NCBI GenBank assembly: GCA_947165025.1
Contig: CAMUYQ010000001.1
Span: 124,001 to 188,000, forward strand
Length of the DNA stretch: 64,000 nt
Direction of reading: 5' to 3'
From: an uncultured Lachnospiraceae bacterium
GTDB taxonomy: Bacteria > Bacillota > Clostridia > Lachnospirales > Lachnospiraceae
The position numbers were made by a program, and so were the translations under genes. Positions 17,887 through 25,397 of this stretch are shown in pieces. The first letter of the stretch is position 1; every line of letters begins with the position of its first letter. The notes below the pieces were generated by a model. It saw only the letters and a program-made list of their open reading frames with translations. It ran no database searches and was not told the origin of the DNA.

Positions 17887-19167
17887 ATGTTTGCAGACAG
17901 AGCGACAATATATGTCAGAAGCGGAAAAGGGGGAGACGGCCACGTTTCCTTCAGACGCGAGAAATATGTTGCCAACGGCGGACCGGACGGCGGTGACGGC
18001 GGACGCGGCGGGGATGTCATTGTTGAAGTGGACGATGGCATGAACATGCTGACCAATTACCGTCATGTCAGGAAGTATTCGGCCGGAGACGGCGAAAACG
18101 GCGGAAAACGCAACTGCAAAGGCAAGAGCGGTAAGGATATAGTCCTCAAAGTCCCTGCCGGAACGATATTCAAGGAGTCCGAAAGCGGCAAGGTGATAGT
18201 TGACATGTCCGGTGATAACAGACGCGTGGTCCTTCTTAAAGGCGGACTTGGCGGTAACGGCAACCAGCATTATGCAACTCCGAAGATGCAGGCGCCGAAA
18301 TATGCCCAGCCCGGACAGCCCGCTATGGAACTGACTGTTGATCTTGAGCTTAAGGTCATAGCCGATGTCGGACTTGTCGGATACCCGAATGTCGGAAAAT
18401 CAACCCTTTTATCGGTGGTTTCAAACGCAAGACCGGAGATAGCGAACTATCATTTCACAACGATATCTCCGCATCTGGGCGTTGTCGACCTTGACGGCGG
18501 CCGCGGATTTGTTATGGCTGATATTCCCGGCCTTATAGAAGGAGCAGCGGGGGGTGTAGGCCTCGGGCATGATTTTCTCAGACATATCGAAAGAACGCGG
18601 ATGCTCGTTCATGTCGTGGATGCATCGGGCTGTGAGGGCCGCGATCCCGTTGAGGACGTATATGCTATCAATCATGAGCTTGAAGCATACGGCAAGGAAC
18701 TGGAAAAGCTTCCCCAGATAATTGCCGCAAACAAGATCGATGCGATAATGGGCGATGATGATCCCGTAGCGCGTTTAAAGGCCGAATTTGAGCCAAAAGG
18801 TATAAAGGTAATACCGATAAGTGCCGCTACAAATGAAGGGATCAGCGAGCTCATTAACGAAGTAAGAGCAGAGCTTGAGAATATCAAGGTAAAACCGGTC
18901 GTATTTGAAAGCGAATACACACCGGCAAGGGATGACGGCAGCAACTCATTTGAAGTCTTTTATGATGAAGAAGACGGTGTTTACTGCGTTGAAGGTCCCA
19001 AGATCGACAAGATGCTCGGATATACGAACCTTGATTCGGAAAAGGGATACACGTTCTTTTCAAACTTCATGGTCGAAAACGGCATCATAGACCGGTTGAA
19101 GGCCCTCGGTATCACGGAAGGCGATACGGTAAGGCTTTACGGCTGGGAATTCACATATTATGATTGA
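17887..19167 (+). CDS. obgE: Obg family GTPase
   Basis: The 426-residue essential GTPase acts in late 50S assembly and stress response. It has the Gly-rich Obg fold (1-158, GGDGGRGGDV), a G domain with GYPNVGKSTLL, DIPGLIEGA and NKIDA, and a C-terminal OCT domain (about 345-426). The OCT domain marks it as the Gram-positive form. The start ATG at 17887 is preceded by AAAGGTGA. It follows the rpmA terminator and leads into yhbY. Confidence 0.97.
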   Translation: MFADRATIYVRSGKGGDGHVSFRREKYVANGGPDGGDGGRGGDVIVEVDDGMNMLTNYRHVRKYSAGDGENGGKRNCKGKSGKDIVLKVPAGTIFKESESGKVIVDMSGDNRRVVLLKGGLGGNGNQHYATPKMQAPKYAQPGQPAMELTVDLELKVIADVGLVGYPNVGKSTLLSVVSNARPEIANYHFTTISPHLGVVDLDGGRGFVMADIPGLIEGAAGGVGLGHDFLRHIERTRMLVHVVDASGCEGRDPVEDVYAINHELEAYGKELEKLPQIIAANKIDAIMGDDDPVARLKAEFEPKGIKVIPISAATNEGISELINEVRAELENIKVKPVVFESEYTPARDDGSNSFEVFYDEEDGVYCVEGPKIDKMLGYTNLDSEKGYTFFSNFMVENGIIDRLKALGITEGDTVRLYGWEFTYYD

Positions 19168-19193
19168 TCTAACCATCACTTTCGGAGAAAATC

Positions 19194-19493
19194 ATGACGA
19201 GCAAACAGAGAGCATATTTAAAGAGCATTTCAAGTACATATGAACCGATATTTCAGATCGGAAAGAGCAGTATCACACCGGCAATGGTGGATGCCGTTAG
19301 TGAAGCACTGGCTGCAAGAGAGCTTATCAAGGTCAGTGTGCTGAAAAACTGCGCGGACGATCCAAGAGATATTGCAGAACTTCTTGCCGAGAGAACACGT
19401 TCCCAGGTTGTACATGTTATTGGCAAAAAGATAGTCCTTTACAGAGCCAACCCTAAAAAAGAAGACCGGAAGATCATACTTCCGCTTGACTGA
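19194..19493 (+). CDS. yhbY: YhbY family RNA-binding protein (CRM domain)
   Basis: The 99-residue product is a single CRM domain: LTSKQRAYLKS-type start, FQIGKSSITPAMV (GxxG loop), ELIKVSVL and GKKIVLYR. YhbY-type proteins bind pre-50S particles, which fits its place between obgE and nadD. Only 3 bases separate it from nadD. Confidence 0.93.
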   Translation: MTSKQRAYLKSISSTYEPIFQIGKSSITPAMVDAVSEALAARELIKVSVLKNCADDPRDIAELLAERTRSQVVHVIGKKIVLYRANPKKEDRKIILPLD

Positions 19494-19496
19494 TCA

Positions 19497-20120
19497 ATGA
19501 ATAACAAACGTTATCAAAAAAGAACAGGGATACTCGGTGGAACTTTCAATCCGATACATATCGGTCATCTGACTCTTGCCCAGAATGCGCTGGAGCACTG
19601 CGGACTGGATGAGGTTTTGTTCATACCATCAGGTGTATCATATCTTAAAGATCCCGAAACTATTGAGGATACTGAACACAGAGTCAATATGACAAGACTT
19701 GCGATAGAAGATAACGGCCGTTTTTTATTATCTCTTATCGAAACGGAACGTGAAGGTAACTCCTATACATACGAAACACTTGATACTTTAACCAAAGAGA
19801 ATCCGGACGTAAGGTATTTCTATATTGTCGGTGCAGACACTTTACTTTATATGGAAAACTGGAAACATCCGGAACTGATATTTGACAAGTGTACGGTTGT
19901 TTGCGCTAAACGTGAAGGAAAGAGTGATGATATCCTTTATGATAAAGCAGCTTTCCTTAAAGAGAAATATAAAGCGGACGTTATGATAATGGATGTTCCT
20001 GAAATAGCATCGTCATCATCAATGATCAGACAGATGTTATCCGAAGGCAGAAGCTGCCGTTATTATCTGAGTGATAAGGTCAGGGAATACATAACAGCCA
20101 ATCATCTTTACGGGATATGA
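19497..20120 (+). CDS. nadD: Nicotinate-nucleotide adenylyltransferase
   Basis: The 207-residue enzyme transfers AMP to nicotinate mononucleotide in NAD synthesis. It has GILGGTFNPIHIGHL (T/HxGH motif) near residues 12-26, VGADTLLYMENWK, and ASSSSMIRQML near the end (the ISSTxIR motif). Length is normal. It is translationally linked with yqeK, which starts one base after the stop region. Confidence 0.96.
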   Translation: MNNKRYQKRTGILGGTFNPIHIGHLTLAQNALEHCGLDEVLFIPSGVSYLKDPETIEDTEHRVNMTRLAIEDNGRFLLSLIETEREGNSYTYETLDTLTKENPDVRYFYIVGADTLLYMENWKHPELIFDKCTVVCAKREGKSDDILYDKAAFLKEKYKADVMIMDVPEIASSSSMIRQMLSEGRSCRYYLSDKVREYITANHLYGI

Positions 20121-20121
20121 T

Positions 20122-20715
20122 ATGGGAACGATCGTTATTGATGAACAATTCGATAAGTGCCGCAGGAAACTCAGTGAAAGTATCAGTAAAAAGCGTTATC
20201 TTCACTCGATAGGTGTAAGTGATACAGCGGCGTGTCTTGCGATGAAGTACGGATATGACGTCAGAAAAGCCGCATTGGCCGGACTTTTACATGACTGTGC
20301 CAAAGGCCTTAAGGACGTTGAAATGATGACGATCACCAAAGAAAACGGGATCATCATCTCGGATGTCGAAAAAGAGAATCCTGAACTTCTTCACAGCAAG
20401 GCCGGAAGCGTAATAGCCCGCAGGGATTATAAAATAGAAGACAAGGAGATACTGTCATCCATATTCTGGCACACGACCGGAAGACCCGGTATGACACTGC
20501 TTGAAAAGATCATATTCATTGCGGATTATATCGAGCCCAACAGGTGCGGTATCCCGAAGCTTGATGAGATCAGAAGCCTTGCGTTTACCGATATTGACAG
20601 GGCTGTCGCATTTGCCTGTGCAAACTCGATCGAATACCTTAAAAATCATTCTCGTACGGTTGACAGGATCACCGTGGATACATACGAATACTACGAAAAG
20701 AATCAGGAGAAATAA
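20122..20715 (+). CDS. yqeK: HD-domain hydrolase YqeK (probable Ap4A hydrolase)
   Basis: The 197-residue protein has the HD motif pattern HSIGVSDTA, LLHDCAKGL and LLHSKAGSV, plus IADYIEPNR, characteristic of YqeK. YqeK-type enzymes split diadenosine tetraphosphate symmetrically with a bound metal. It lies in the nadD-yqeK-rsfS order seen across Firmicutes. Confidence 0.94.
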   Translation: MGTIVIDEQFDKCRRKLSESISKKRYLHSIGVSDTAACLAMKYGYDVRKAALAGLLHDCAKGLKDVEMMTITKENGIIISDVEKENPELLHSKAGSVIARRDYKIEDKEILSSIFWHTTGRPGMTLLEKIIFIADYIEPNRCGIPKLDEIRSLAFTDIDRAVAFACANSIEYLKNHSRTVDRITVDTYEYYEKNQEK

Positions 20716-20718
20716 CAG

Positions 20719-21081
20719 ATGGCACTATCAAATGAAGCAGAAAAGATAATAAAAACAGGTGTTGCGGCACTTGAAGAGAAGAAAGCCGAAGACATCAAAG
20801 TCATAGACATATCCGAGATAAGTGTTATCGCCGATGCTCTCGTTATCGCCAGCGGTAACAATGTGAAACAGATACAGGCCATGAGTGACGAGACTGATGA
20901 AAAGCTGTCGGCTGAAGGATTTGATCATTACTGTGTGGAAGGATATGATAACGCAAACTGGATACTTCTCGGATACCAGGATGTAATATTCCATCTGTTT
21001 GATAAGGAAACAAGAAGTTTCTACGATCTTGAAAGATTATACAGAGACGGAAAAGAAATAAAAGAGTCCGCAGGGGTTTAG
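20719..21081 (+). CDS. rsfS: Ribosomal silencing factor RsfS
   Basis: The 120-residue protein has the RsfS/Iojap core: KVIDISEISVIADALVIASGNN, YDNANWILLGYQDVIFHLF and FYDLERLYRD. RsfS binds L14 and blocks subunit joining when nutrients are low. It is the last gene of the obgE-yhbY-nadD-yqeK-rsfS run; a hairpin overlaps its stop. Confidence 0.96.
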   Translation: MALSNEAEKIIKTGVAALEEKKAEDIKVIDISEISVIADALVIASGNNVKQIQAMSDETDEKLSAEGFDHYCVEGYDNANWILLGYQDVIFHLFDKETRSFYDLERLYRDGKEIKESAGV

Positions 21082-21090
21082 GCTGCGGAC
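21066..21090 (-). terminator. Terminator between convergent rsfS and lexA
   Basis: A perfect 8-bp stem (GTCCGCAG/CTGCGGAC, 21066-21073 and 21083-21090) overlaps the end of rsfS. Read on the minus strand it is followed by TCTTTTATTTCTTTT, so it should end lexA transcription. On the plus strand there is no good T-run. Confidence 0.6.
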
Positions 21091-21123
21091 CCGTTTATAT
21101 GAGGGGCGAATGAAAGGAAGATA

Positions 21124-21741
21124 TCAGTTGAAAAATCTGAAAACCCCGTATACCCTTCCGAGTATCTGAACGTTATCTACTATAATGGGCTCCATTGTAT
21201 CATTCTCAGGCTGAAGCCTGTAATGGCCGTTCTCTTTGTAATATGTCTTGACCGTGGCCGAATCATCTATAAGGGCTACGACTATATCACCGTTTCTGGC
21301 AGTATTACACTGTTCAACGAAGATCTGATCTCCATCCATAATACCTGCATTTATCATACTTTCACCCTTTACTGTAAGGATAAAACTCTCGGCATTGGGT
21401 GCGTATTCCACAGGAATAGGAAAGTAGTCCCGAATATTCTGCTGCGCAAGTATAGGCTGTCCGGCAGCAACTGTGCCTACTATAGGCACCTGGGTCATTT
21501 CACGTCTGGTCAGCTGGAAAGTATCATCAACGATCTCTATACATCTGGGCTTTGCCGGATCCCTTCTGATATAACCGTTCTTCTCGAGCTTTTCAAGATG
21601 ATTGAAAACACTTGATGTGGATGAAAGACCGACTGCGGTACAGATCTCCCTTACCGAGGGTGGATAACCCTTCTTCAGTATAACTTCCTTAAGATATTCA
21701 AGAATCTCCTGTTGCTTCGCGGAAATATTACCGTTTGCCAT
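21124..21741 (-). CDS. lexA: LexA SOS repressor
   Basis: The product (205 residues from ATG 21741) has an N-terminal winged helix (QQEILEYLKEV...GYPPSVREI...LSSTSSVFNHL) and a C-terminal self-cleavage domain. The Ala93-Gly94 bond lies in VGTVAAGQP, Ser128 in VKGESM and Lys165 in ATVKTYY. RecA-stimulated autocleavage would derepress the SOS genes. A GTG two codons upstream is possible, but AGGAGG fits the ATG. Its promoter contains an operator-like palindrome, and a LysM gene is divergent. Confidence 0.97.
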   Translation of the reverse strand: MANGNISAKQQEILEYLKEVILKKGYPPSVREICTAVGLSSTSSVFNHLEKLEKNGYIRRDPAKPRCIEIVDDTFQLTRREMTQVPIVGTVAAGQPILAQQNIRDYFPIPVEYAPNAESFILTVKGESMINAGIMDGDQIFVEQCNTARNGDIVVALIDDSATVKTYYKENGHYRLQPENDTMEPIIVDNVQILGRVYGVFRFFN

Positions 21742-21834
21742 GAGCACCTCCTGTTTATATATGTGTCATTTTTATTGGACAGCAGATCATATATTCTGAT
21801 GTAGAAGAAAGGAAAAACATCTCCTTTCAAAATG

Positions 21835-21863
21835 ACTATAACATATATGTTCGAATAAATCAA
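21835..21863 (-). promoter_or_regulatory. lexA promoter
   Basis: On the minus strand, TTGATT (21863-21858) and TATAGT (21840-21835) are 17 bases apart. The spacer and -10 edge contain CGAAC and the perfect palindrome AACATATATGTT (21840-21851), consistent with autorepression by LexA. Confidence 0.7.
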
Positions 21864-21958
21864 ACATATTTTCGGAAAATATGTTCGAAAAATTACTCAA
21901 AACGTATTGACATTCGAAAATGCGTTCGATATAATACGAACATAAGAACAAATGTTTG
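21840..21958. promoter_or_regulatory. Cluster of LexA-box-like sites
   Basis: Compared with the Gram-positive SOS box CGAAC-N4-GTTCG, the best match is at 21915-21928 (9 of 10 arm bases), inside the spacer of the divergent promoter. Weaker matches (8 of 10) are at 21861-21874, 21874-21887 and 21945-21958. Half-sites lie at 21840-21853 and 21937-21950. The density points to a shared LexA control region. Confidence 0.65.
21907..21935 (+). promoter_or_regulatory. Consensus SOS promoter of the LysM gene
   Basis: TTGACA (21907-21912), a 17-base spacer and TATAAT (21930-21935) give a perfect vegetative promoter. Its spacer contains the best LexA box of the region, so LexA bound there would block polymerase. 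Confidence 0.85.
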
Positions 21959-21993
21959 CGACAGATGTTCGATGAGATGCTTTGGAGGTTTAT

Positions 21994-22392
21994 ATGATGG
22001 GGACATATTACGGAAACTACAATTACATGAACAGAATAGAAGATCAGCGCTGCAGGAGAATGGCAAGAGCACGTCAGGTCAGACGTCAGAAACTGTTTCT
22101 TATTATAGGAGTACTTGTAACAATGGCATTTATCTCATTTTTCTCAGTCAAGGCATTCGCCAATACGGATAATACTGCGGATTGCTTCGGGACCAAACAG
22201 TATAAGAGCGTTATGATATATTGCGGTGATACGGTTGAATCGATCGCGAACAGCAACTATGGACCGATGTATTCATCGGCAGATAAGATGGCAGATGAGA
22301 TCAGAAGCATCAATCATCTGTCTGAAGGAGAGGAACTTATTCCGGGTAATTATATCGTAATACCATATTTCAAGACTGCCAGTGGTTATTGA
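21994..22392 (+). CDS. LysM-domain membrane protein, YneA-like (SOS division inhibitor candidate)
   Basis: The 132-residue product (from ATG 21994, after GGAGG at 21984) has a basic Arg-rich N-terminus, one transmembrane segment (LFLIIGVLVTMAFISFF, about 34-50) and an extracytoplasmic LysM domain (SVMIYCGDTVESIA...YIVIPYF). Size, topology, LysM domain and position opposite lexA match YneA, which delays division during SOS. Sequence similarity to YneA itself is not certain. Its 3' end overlaps the convergent recombinase gene by 7 bases. Confidence 0.8.
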   Translation: MMGTYYGNYNYMNRIEDQRCRRMARARQVRRQKLFLIIGVLVTMAFISFFSVKAFANTDNTADCFGTKQYKSVMIYCGDTVESIANSNYGPMYSSADKMADEIRSINHLSEGEELIPGNYIVIPYFKTASGY

Positions 22393-23444
22393 TCGCTGTC
22401 TTCACGGAGTCTGACTGCTGAAGCAGCCTTGCGTCTCCGGTCGTCTTCTAGTGCTGCATAGTGTTTTTTGGTCGTATTTACATCTGAATGGCCCAGAACA
22501 TCTGCTACCAGGTAGATATCCCCGGTTTCACGATACAGGCTGGTGCCGTAGGTACTTCTCAGCTTATGAGGCGTTATCTTTTTGAGGGAAGTAACCGCTG
22601 ATGCGTATTTTTTGACAAGTTTTTCAACTGCACGAACAGACAGACGTTTATTCTGAAGCGACAGGAACAGAGCATCCTCATGACCGCTTTCGGGGATGAT
22701 CCTCCGGCGTTCTTTCAGGTATTCCTGAAGCGCTTTTTCGACTTCATCGCCGAAGTATACTACAGCTTCGTAACCGCCTTTTCTGCGGATGAGTATCCCG
22801 TTGTTCTTAAAGTCCACATCTTTTATATCAAGCCCCACACATTCAGACACACGGATACCGGTACCTAGGAGCAGTGTGATCAGTGCCAGATCCCTTACTT
22901 TTGTCTTCTCATGAAATTTAGCCTGCTGTTTTGACATCTGATCACCGTTTTCAACGTGGTCGAGCAGCAATGCAACCTCATCAGGATCCAGCCTGATTAT
23001 CTCTTTCTTGTGAAGTTTGGGCATATCCACAAGAGCAGCCGGGTTTTTCTCTATCAGTTCCATATTGAAGAAGAACTTATAGAAGCTTCGAAGAGATGCC
23101 AGTTTACGCTGTTTTCCGCGCTCATCATTGGTTATCGCTTCGTTTCCTTTTTCATAATATGACAGATAATCGAGGTATTCGTTTATATCAAGCGCCTTTA
23201 CTTCATCCAGCCATTTAAGCTCATATTCGGTTATTTCCGTTTTCATAAAACGCGGATGATTTGCATGAAGATATTCAAAGAAGAGCCTAAGATCATATGC
23301 ATAGGCCAGTCTTGTACGTGTTGATGTTGTATCTTTGATGCCCAGGAAGAAATCACGGCAGAAAGAGGGGAGAGTAGTCATCAGCTCCCGGAGTTTTATC
23401 ATATTATCGGCATTTTTCCTGTCATGATAGTTCAGATTGTTCAT
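22386..23444 (-). CDS. Tyrosine recombinase/integrase, Xer-like
   Basis: The 352-residue protein has an N-terminal SAM-like core-binding domain (about 30-135) and a catalytic domain. Arg lies in GTGIRVSE, Lys in RRKGGYE, the H-x-x-R in ITPHKLRST, a second His in LGHSDVNTT, and the nucleophile is Tyr329 in KKHYAAL. It is longer than XerC/XerD (about 300). No attachment sites or phage genes surround it and similar genes lie near lexA in related genomes, so it is likely a chromosomal Xer-type enzyme rather than a prophage integrase. Its start overlaps the ttcA-like gene by 23 bases. Confidence 0.88.
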   Translation of the reverse strand: MNNLNYHDRKNADNMIKLRELMTTLPSFCRDFFLGIKDTTSTRTRLAYAYDLRLFFEYLHANHPRFMKTEITEYELKWLDEVKALDINEYLDYLSYYEKGNEAITNDERGKQRKLASLRSFYKFFFNMELIEKNPAALVDMPKLHKKEIIRLDPDEVALLLDHVENGDQMSKQQAKFHEKTKVRDLALITLLLGTGIRVSECVGLDIKDVDFKNNGILIRRKGGYEAVVYFGDEVEKALQEYLKERRRIIPESGHEDALFLSLQNKRLSVRAVEKLVKKYASAVTSLKKITPHKLRSTYGTSLYRETGDIYLVADVLGHSDVNTTKKHYAALEDDRRRKAASAVRLREDSDQ

Positions 23445-24159
23445 TTATACCCCATCCCTTTATGCTGCTTCGTTCTATAGCCGTAAATATGCGTTCGCAA
23501 ACGCCAGGATTGTCCCTGTTCAGCTGTTTTACCAGATCTTTTGCGTATTCTCGCTTTGTGTATCCGTCTGCGGGACACATCTTTTCAGCGACAGGAAGAG
23601 TCATCTTATTCGCAAATCCGATTATATCGGCTTCTTCGACATACAGAAGAGGCCTTATGACTGTGATCCCTGTCCTGTCAAGATAAGTCTCTGGACTGAA
23701 TGTATGTATCCTGCCTTCATAAATGAGAGAGAGCAGAAGAGTTTCCACAACATCGTCTTTATGATGTCCGTAGGCAACTTTATTGCACCCCATGGAAAGG
23801 ATAGCTTCATTCAGCGCCCCTTTGCGCATCTTTGCGCACAAACTGCAAGGATTAGGTTCCTTGCGTTCATTGAACACGATCCTGTATATGTCTGTCTTTA
23901 CTACATTGTATTCGACATTAAGATTTTCGCAAAGCTCTCTTATCGGATCCGTATTGAAGTTTTCAAAGCCGAGATCTACTGTAATAGCACACAGTTCGTA
24001 TTTTTCGGGATAAAACCTTCTCAGTTCAGATAGTGCATACAGAAGAGTAAGCGAATCTTTTCCGCCTGATATACCAACGGCAATTTTATCACCTGTTTTT
24101 ATGAGATGATATTCATCAACAGCCTTTCTGGTCAGGCTTAGTAATCGTTTAAGTTCCAT
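23422..24159 (-). CDS. TtcA/TilS-family PP-loop tRNA-modifying protein
   Basis: The 245-residue protein has the PP-loop GISGGKDSLTLLYAL near residue 30, a CxxC pair in NPCSLCAKMR near 118, and GHHKDDVVETLLL. This is the TtcA pattern: ATP-dependent thiolation of a tRNA cytidine with an iron-sulfur cluster. A third cysteine (EKMCPADGY) may complete the cluster. I cannot fix the exact target base. No ribosome-binding site is seen ahead of the ATG; a TATAAT lies 6 bases upstream, so the mRNA may be leaderless. Confidence 0.85.
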   Translation of the reverse strand: MELKRLLSLTRKAVDEYHLIKTGDKIAVGISGGKDSLTLLYALSELRRFYPEKYELCAITVDLGFENFNTDPIRELCENLNVEYNVVKTDIYRIVFNERKEPNPCSLCAKMRKGALNEAILSMGCNKVAYGHHKDDVVETLLLSLIYEGRIHTFSPETYLDRTGITVIRPLLYVEEADIIGFANKMTLPVAEKMCPADGYTKREYAKDLVKQLNRDNPGVCERIFTAIERSSIKGWGINEQSELS

Positions 24160-24165
24160 GCGACA

Positions 24166-24171
24166 ATTATA
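24166..24171 (-). promoter_or_regulatory. Extended -10 element (TGaTATAAT) directly ahead of the ttcA-like gene
   Basis: On the minus strand, TATAAT is preceded by TGA, an extended -10, and ends only 6 bases before the ATG. Transcription would start at about the A of the ATG. No good -35 is visible. Confidence 0.45.
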
Positions 24172-24253
24172 TCACGATATTTGACACTGAGCGATTTTTA
24201 AAGTAAATTATTAATTGTATTATAAACTTTTACTCACAAATGGAGGGAATAGT

Positions 24254-24673
24254 ATGAGTGTAGAAGCTAGCAGAAAGATACTTAAGATTTTCGGTATCAT
24301 CGAAATCGTTTTTGGAGCGATCGGTCTCCTGATCGGACTTATTGTTGTTGCCGGTGGCGGTGCAATTGCTGCAAGCGGTATGGGAGATGTAGGTGCTGTC
24401 GGTGGCGGAATTGTTGCCATTTTAGGTGCAGTTTTACTTATTTCAGGTGTTGTTGGTCTTCTTGAAGGTATCTTCTCGGTAAGAGCCGCTAATGATTTTT
24501 CAAAGATCATGCCCGCTTTTGTATTCTCGATCATCTCTGTTGTATGTGCGGTGATCACTCTTATCATGAACTTTAAAAACGGTGCATCTTCGATCATCAG
24601 CTCACTCGTATCACTTGCTATCAGTGTTCTGATCTTCGTTGCAGCATTAACGATCAAGAAGAACAACGAATAA
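24254..24673 (+). CDS. Small four-helix membrane protein of unknown function
   Basis: The 139-residue product (from ATG 24254, preceded by GGAGGG) has about four hydrophobic segments: 9-32, 46-70, 80-103 and 110-132. They are joined by short loops, with a Lys-rich end (KKNNE). A Gly-rich stretch (VVAGGGAIAASGMGDVGAVGGG) sits between helices 1 and 2. No enzymatic motif is visible. It has its own strong terminator, so it is probably a single-gene unit. It resembles short DUF4064-like membrane proteins, but I am not certain. Confidence 0.75.
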   Translation: MSVEASRKILKIFGIIEIVFGAIGLLIGLIVVAGGGAIAASGMGDVGAVGGGIVAILGAVLLISGVVGLLEGIFSVRAANDFSKIMPAFVFSIISVVCAVITLIMNFKNGASSIISSLVSLAISVLIFVAALTIKKNNE

Positions 24674-24691
24674 TCTTTTATTCTTAAATTT

Positions 24692-24731
24692 AAAAAGCGG
24701 TTCCGCATAAGAGAGCGGTTCCGCTTTTTTT
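24692..24731 (+). terminator. Strong intrinsic terminator
   Basis: AAAAAGCGG at 24692-24700 pairs with CCGCTTTTT at 24721-24729. An inner CCGC/GCGG pair closes after a TT/TT internal loop, and a T-run follows. It separates the housekeeping membrane gene from the peptide island. Confidence 0.85.
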
Positions 24732-24806
24732 ATTGGTCCGGATTGATTTCTAGCGATAAATGACGAAGAAATGGTTAAAAATGCATTTAGTATCAAGTCA
24801 GGCAGT

Positions 24807-24839
24807 GTGACACTTGTGTGACGAAAAAAATGATACAAT
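24807..24839 (+). promoter_or_regulatory. Peptide-island promoter A (GTGAC tandem repeat)
   Basis: GTGAC at 24807-24811 and 24818-24822 (11-base period) is followed after 11 bases by the -10 TACAAT (24834-24839), preceded by TGA. The same spacing occurs at promoters C (27381) and D (27855). The -35 position has no TTGACA, so an activator seems needed. Confidence 0.75.
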
Positions 24840-24890
24840 CAAACCATCAAATACAACAGCACACGCTAAGGCGTATAAGGAGGAAACACA

Positions 24891-25109
24891 ATGGAAAAAC
24901 TTAAAGCAGAAGATCTTGAGCAGGTATCAGGGGGAAGAATTAGCATTAGCAATGAAATGATAAGTAAGATTCATAACGCATGTATACAAGCGGTTTATGA
25001 TGGTAAAACCCCAGAAGAGTTTCTGGAGAAGATTCTTCCGACTATGTTTAAAGGAGGGAATGTACCTGAATATGCATATAAATACGCGGCATCACATTTT
25101 GTTTTTTAA
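24891..25109 (+). CDS. GG-leader small peptide 1 (bacteriocin/RiPP-like precursor)
   Basis: The 72-residue product begins with a typical double-glycine leader, MEKLKAEDLEQVSGG. Cleavage would follow Gly15 by a C39-type peptidase transporter, leaving a 57-residue hydrophilic/amphipathic chain (RISISNEMISKIH...) with one Cys, two Lys-Gly features and an aromatic C-terminus (HFVF). A strong AAGGAGG site precedes the ATG. It uses the promoter type shared with the two peptide genes in the nearby mobile cassette. No modification enzyme, immunity gene or exporter is adjacent. It could be a class II bacteriocin-like, signalling or modified peptide. Confidence 0.75.
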   Translation: MEKLKAEDLEQVSGGRISISNEMISKIHNACIQAVYDGKTPEEFLEKILPTMFKGGNVPEYAYKYAASHFVF

Positions 25110-25139
25110 AAATGTACTATAATTATTTAAGTCTTTTCT

Positions 25140-25172
25140 GTGACAGTTTGTGTGATATAATGCATTTATACA
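25140..25172 (+). promoter_or_regulatory. Possible degenerate copy of the peptide promoter (B)
   Basis: GTGAC at 25140-25144 lies exactly 27 bases before TATACA (25167-25172), the same distance as in promoters A, C and D. The second repeat is altered (GTGAT at 25152, one base off phase). A separate TATAAT at 25156 could be the real -10, so this is tentative. Confidence 0.35.
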
Positions 25173-25226
25173 AAAACCTGTTGCGAAAATCATAAACGAA
25201 TCATCTATCAAATGGAGGTTACAACT

Positions 25227-25397
25227 ATGAAACTTTTAGGAGAACTAAAGGATAAGGTCGAAAAGGCTGAGAATCAGGAAAAAGCAAAGAAGATCATCAA
25301 GGAAGCTGGGATGGAACTGACGGATGAAGAGATGGATCAGGTGGCTGGTGGTCTTTCACACTCTAAAGGAAGAGAAAACAGGCCTAGGTTATTATGA
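25227..25397 (+). CDS. GG-leader small peptide 2 (long leader, short basic core)
   Basis: The 56-residue product has a 42-residue charged helical leader ending ELTDEEMDQVAGG, a classic double-glycine processing site, then a 14-residue basic core (LSHSKGRENRPRLL). The start ATG at 25227 follows GGAGG. The core may be shortened: right at its stop a second copy of the leader begins (ATGA overlap), so a tandem duplication may have replaced the original 3' end. There is no modification gene nearby. A RiPP-like precursor or degenerate remnant are both possible. Confidence 0.65.
   Translation: MKLLGELKDKVEKAENQEKAKKIIKEAGMELTDEEMDQVAGGLSHSKGRENRPRLL

Noticed and set aside
22386..23444. The tyrosine recombinase as evidence of a prophage or integrative element
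   Set aside because: No phage or conjugation genes, attachment repeats or change in base composition surround it; neighbours are chromosomal housekeeping genes.
25140..25161. A fourth full copy of the GTGAC promoter directly before TATAAT at 25156
   Set aside because: The TATAAT touches the second box, so this spacing does not match the other promoters; only a weaker fit to TATACA at 25167 remains, listed with low confidence.
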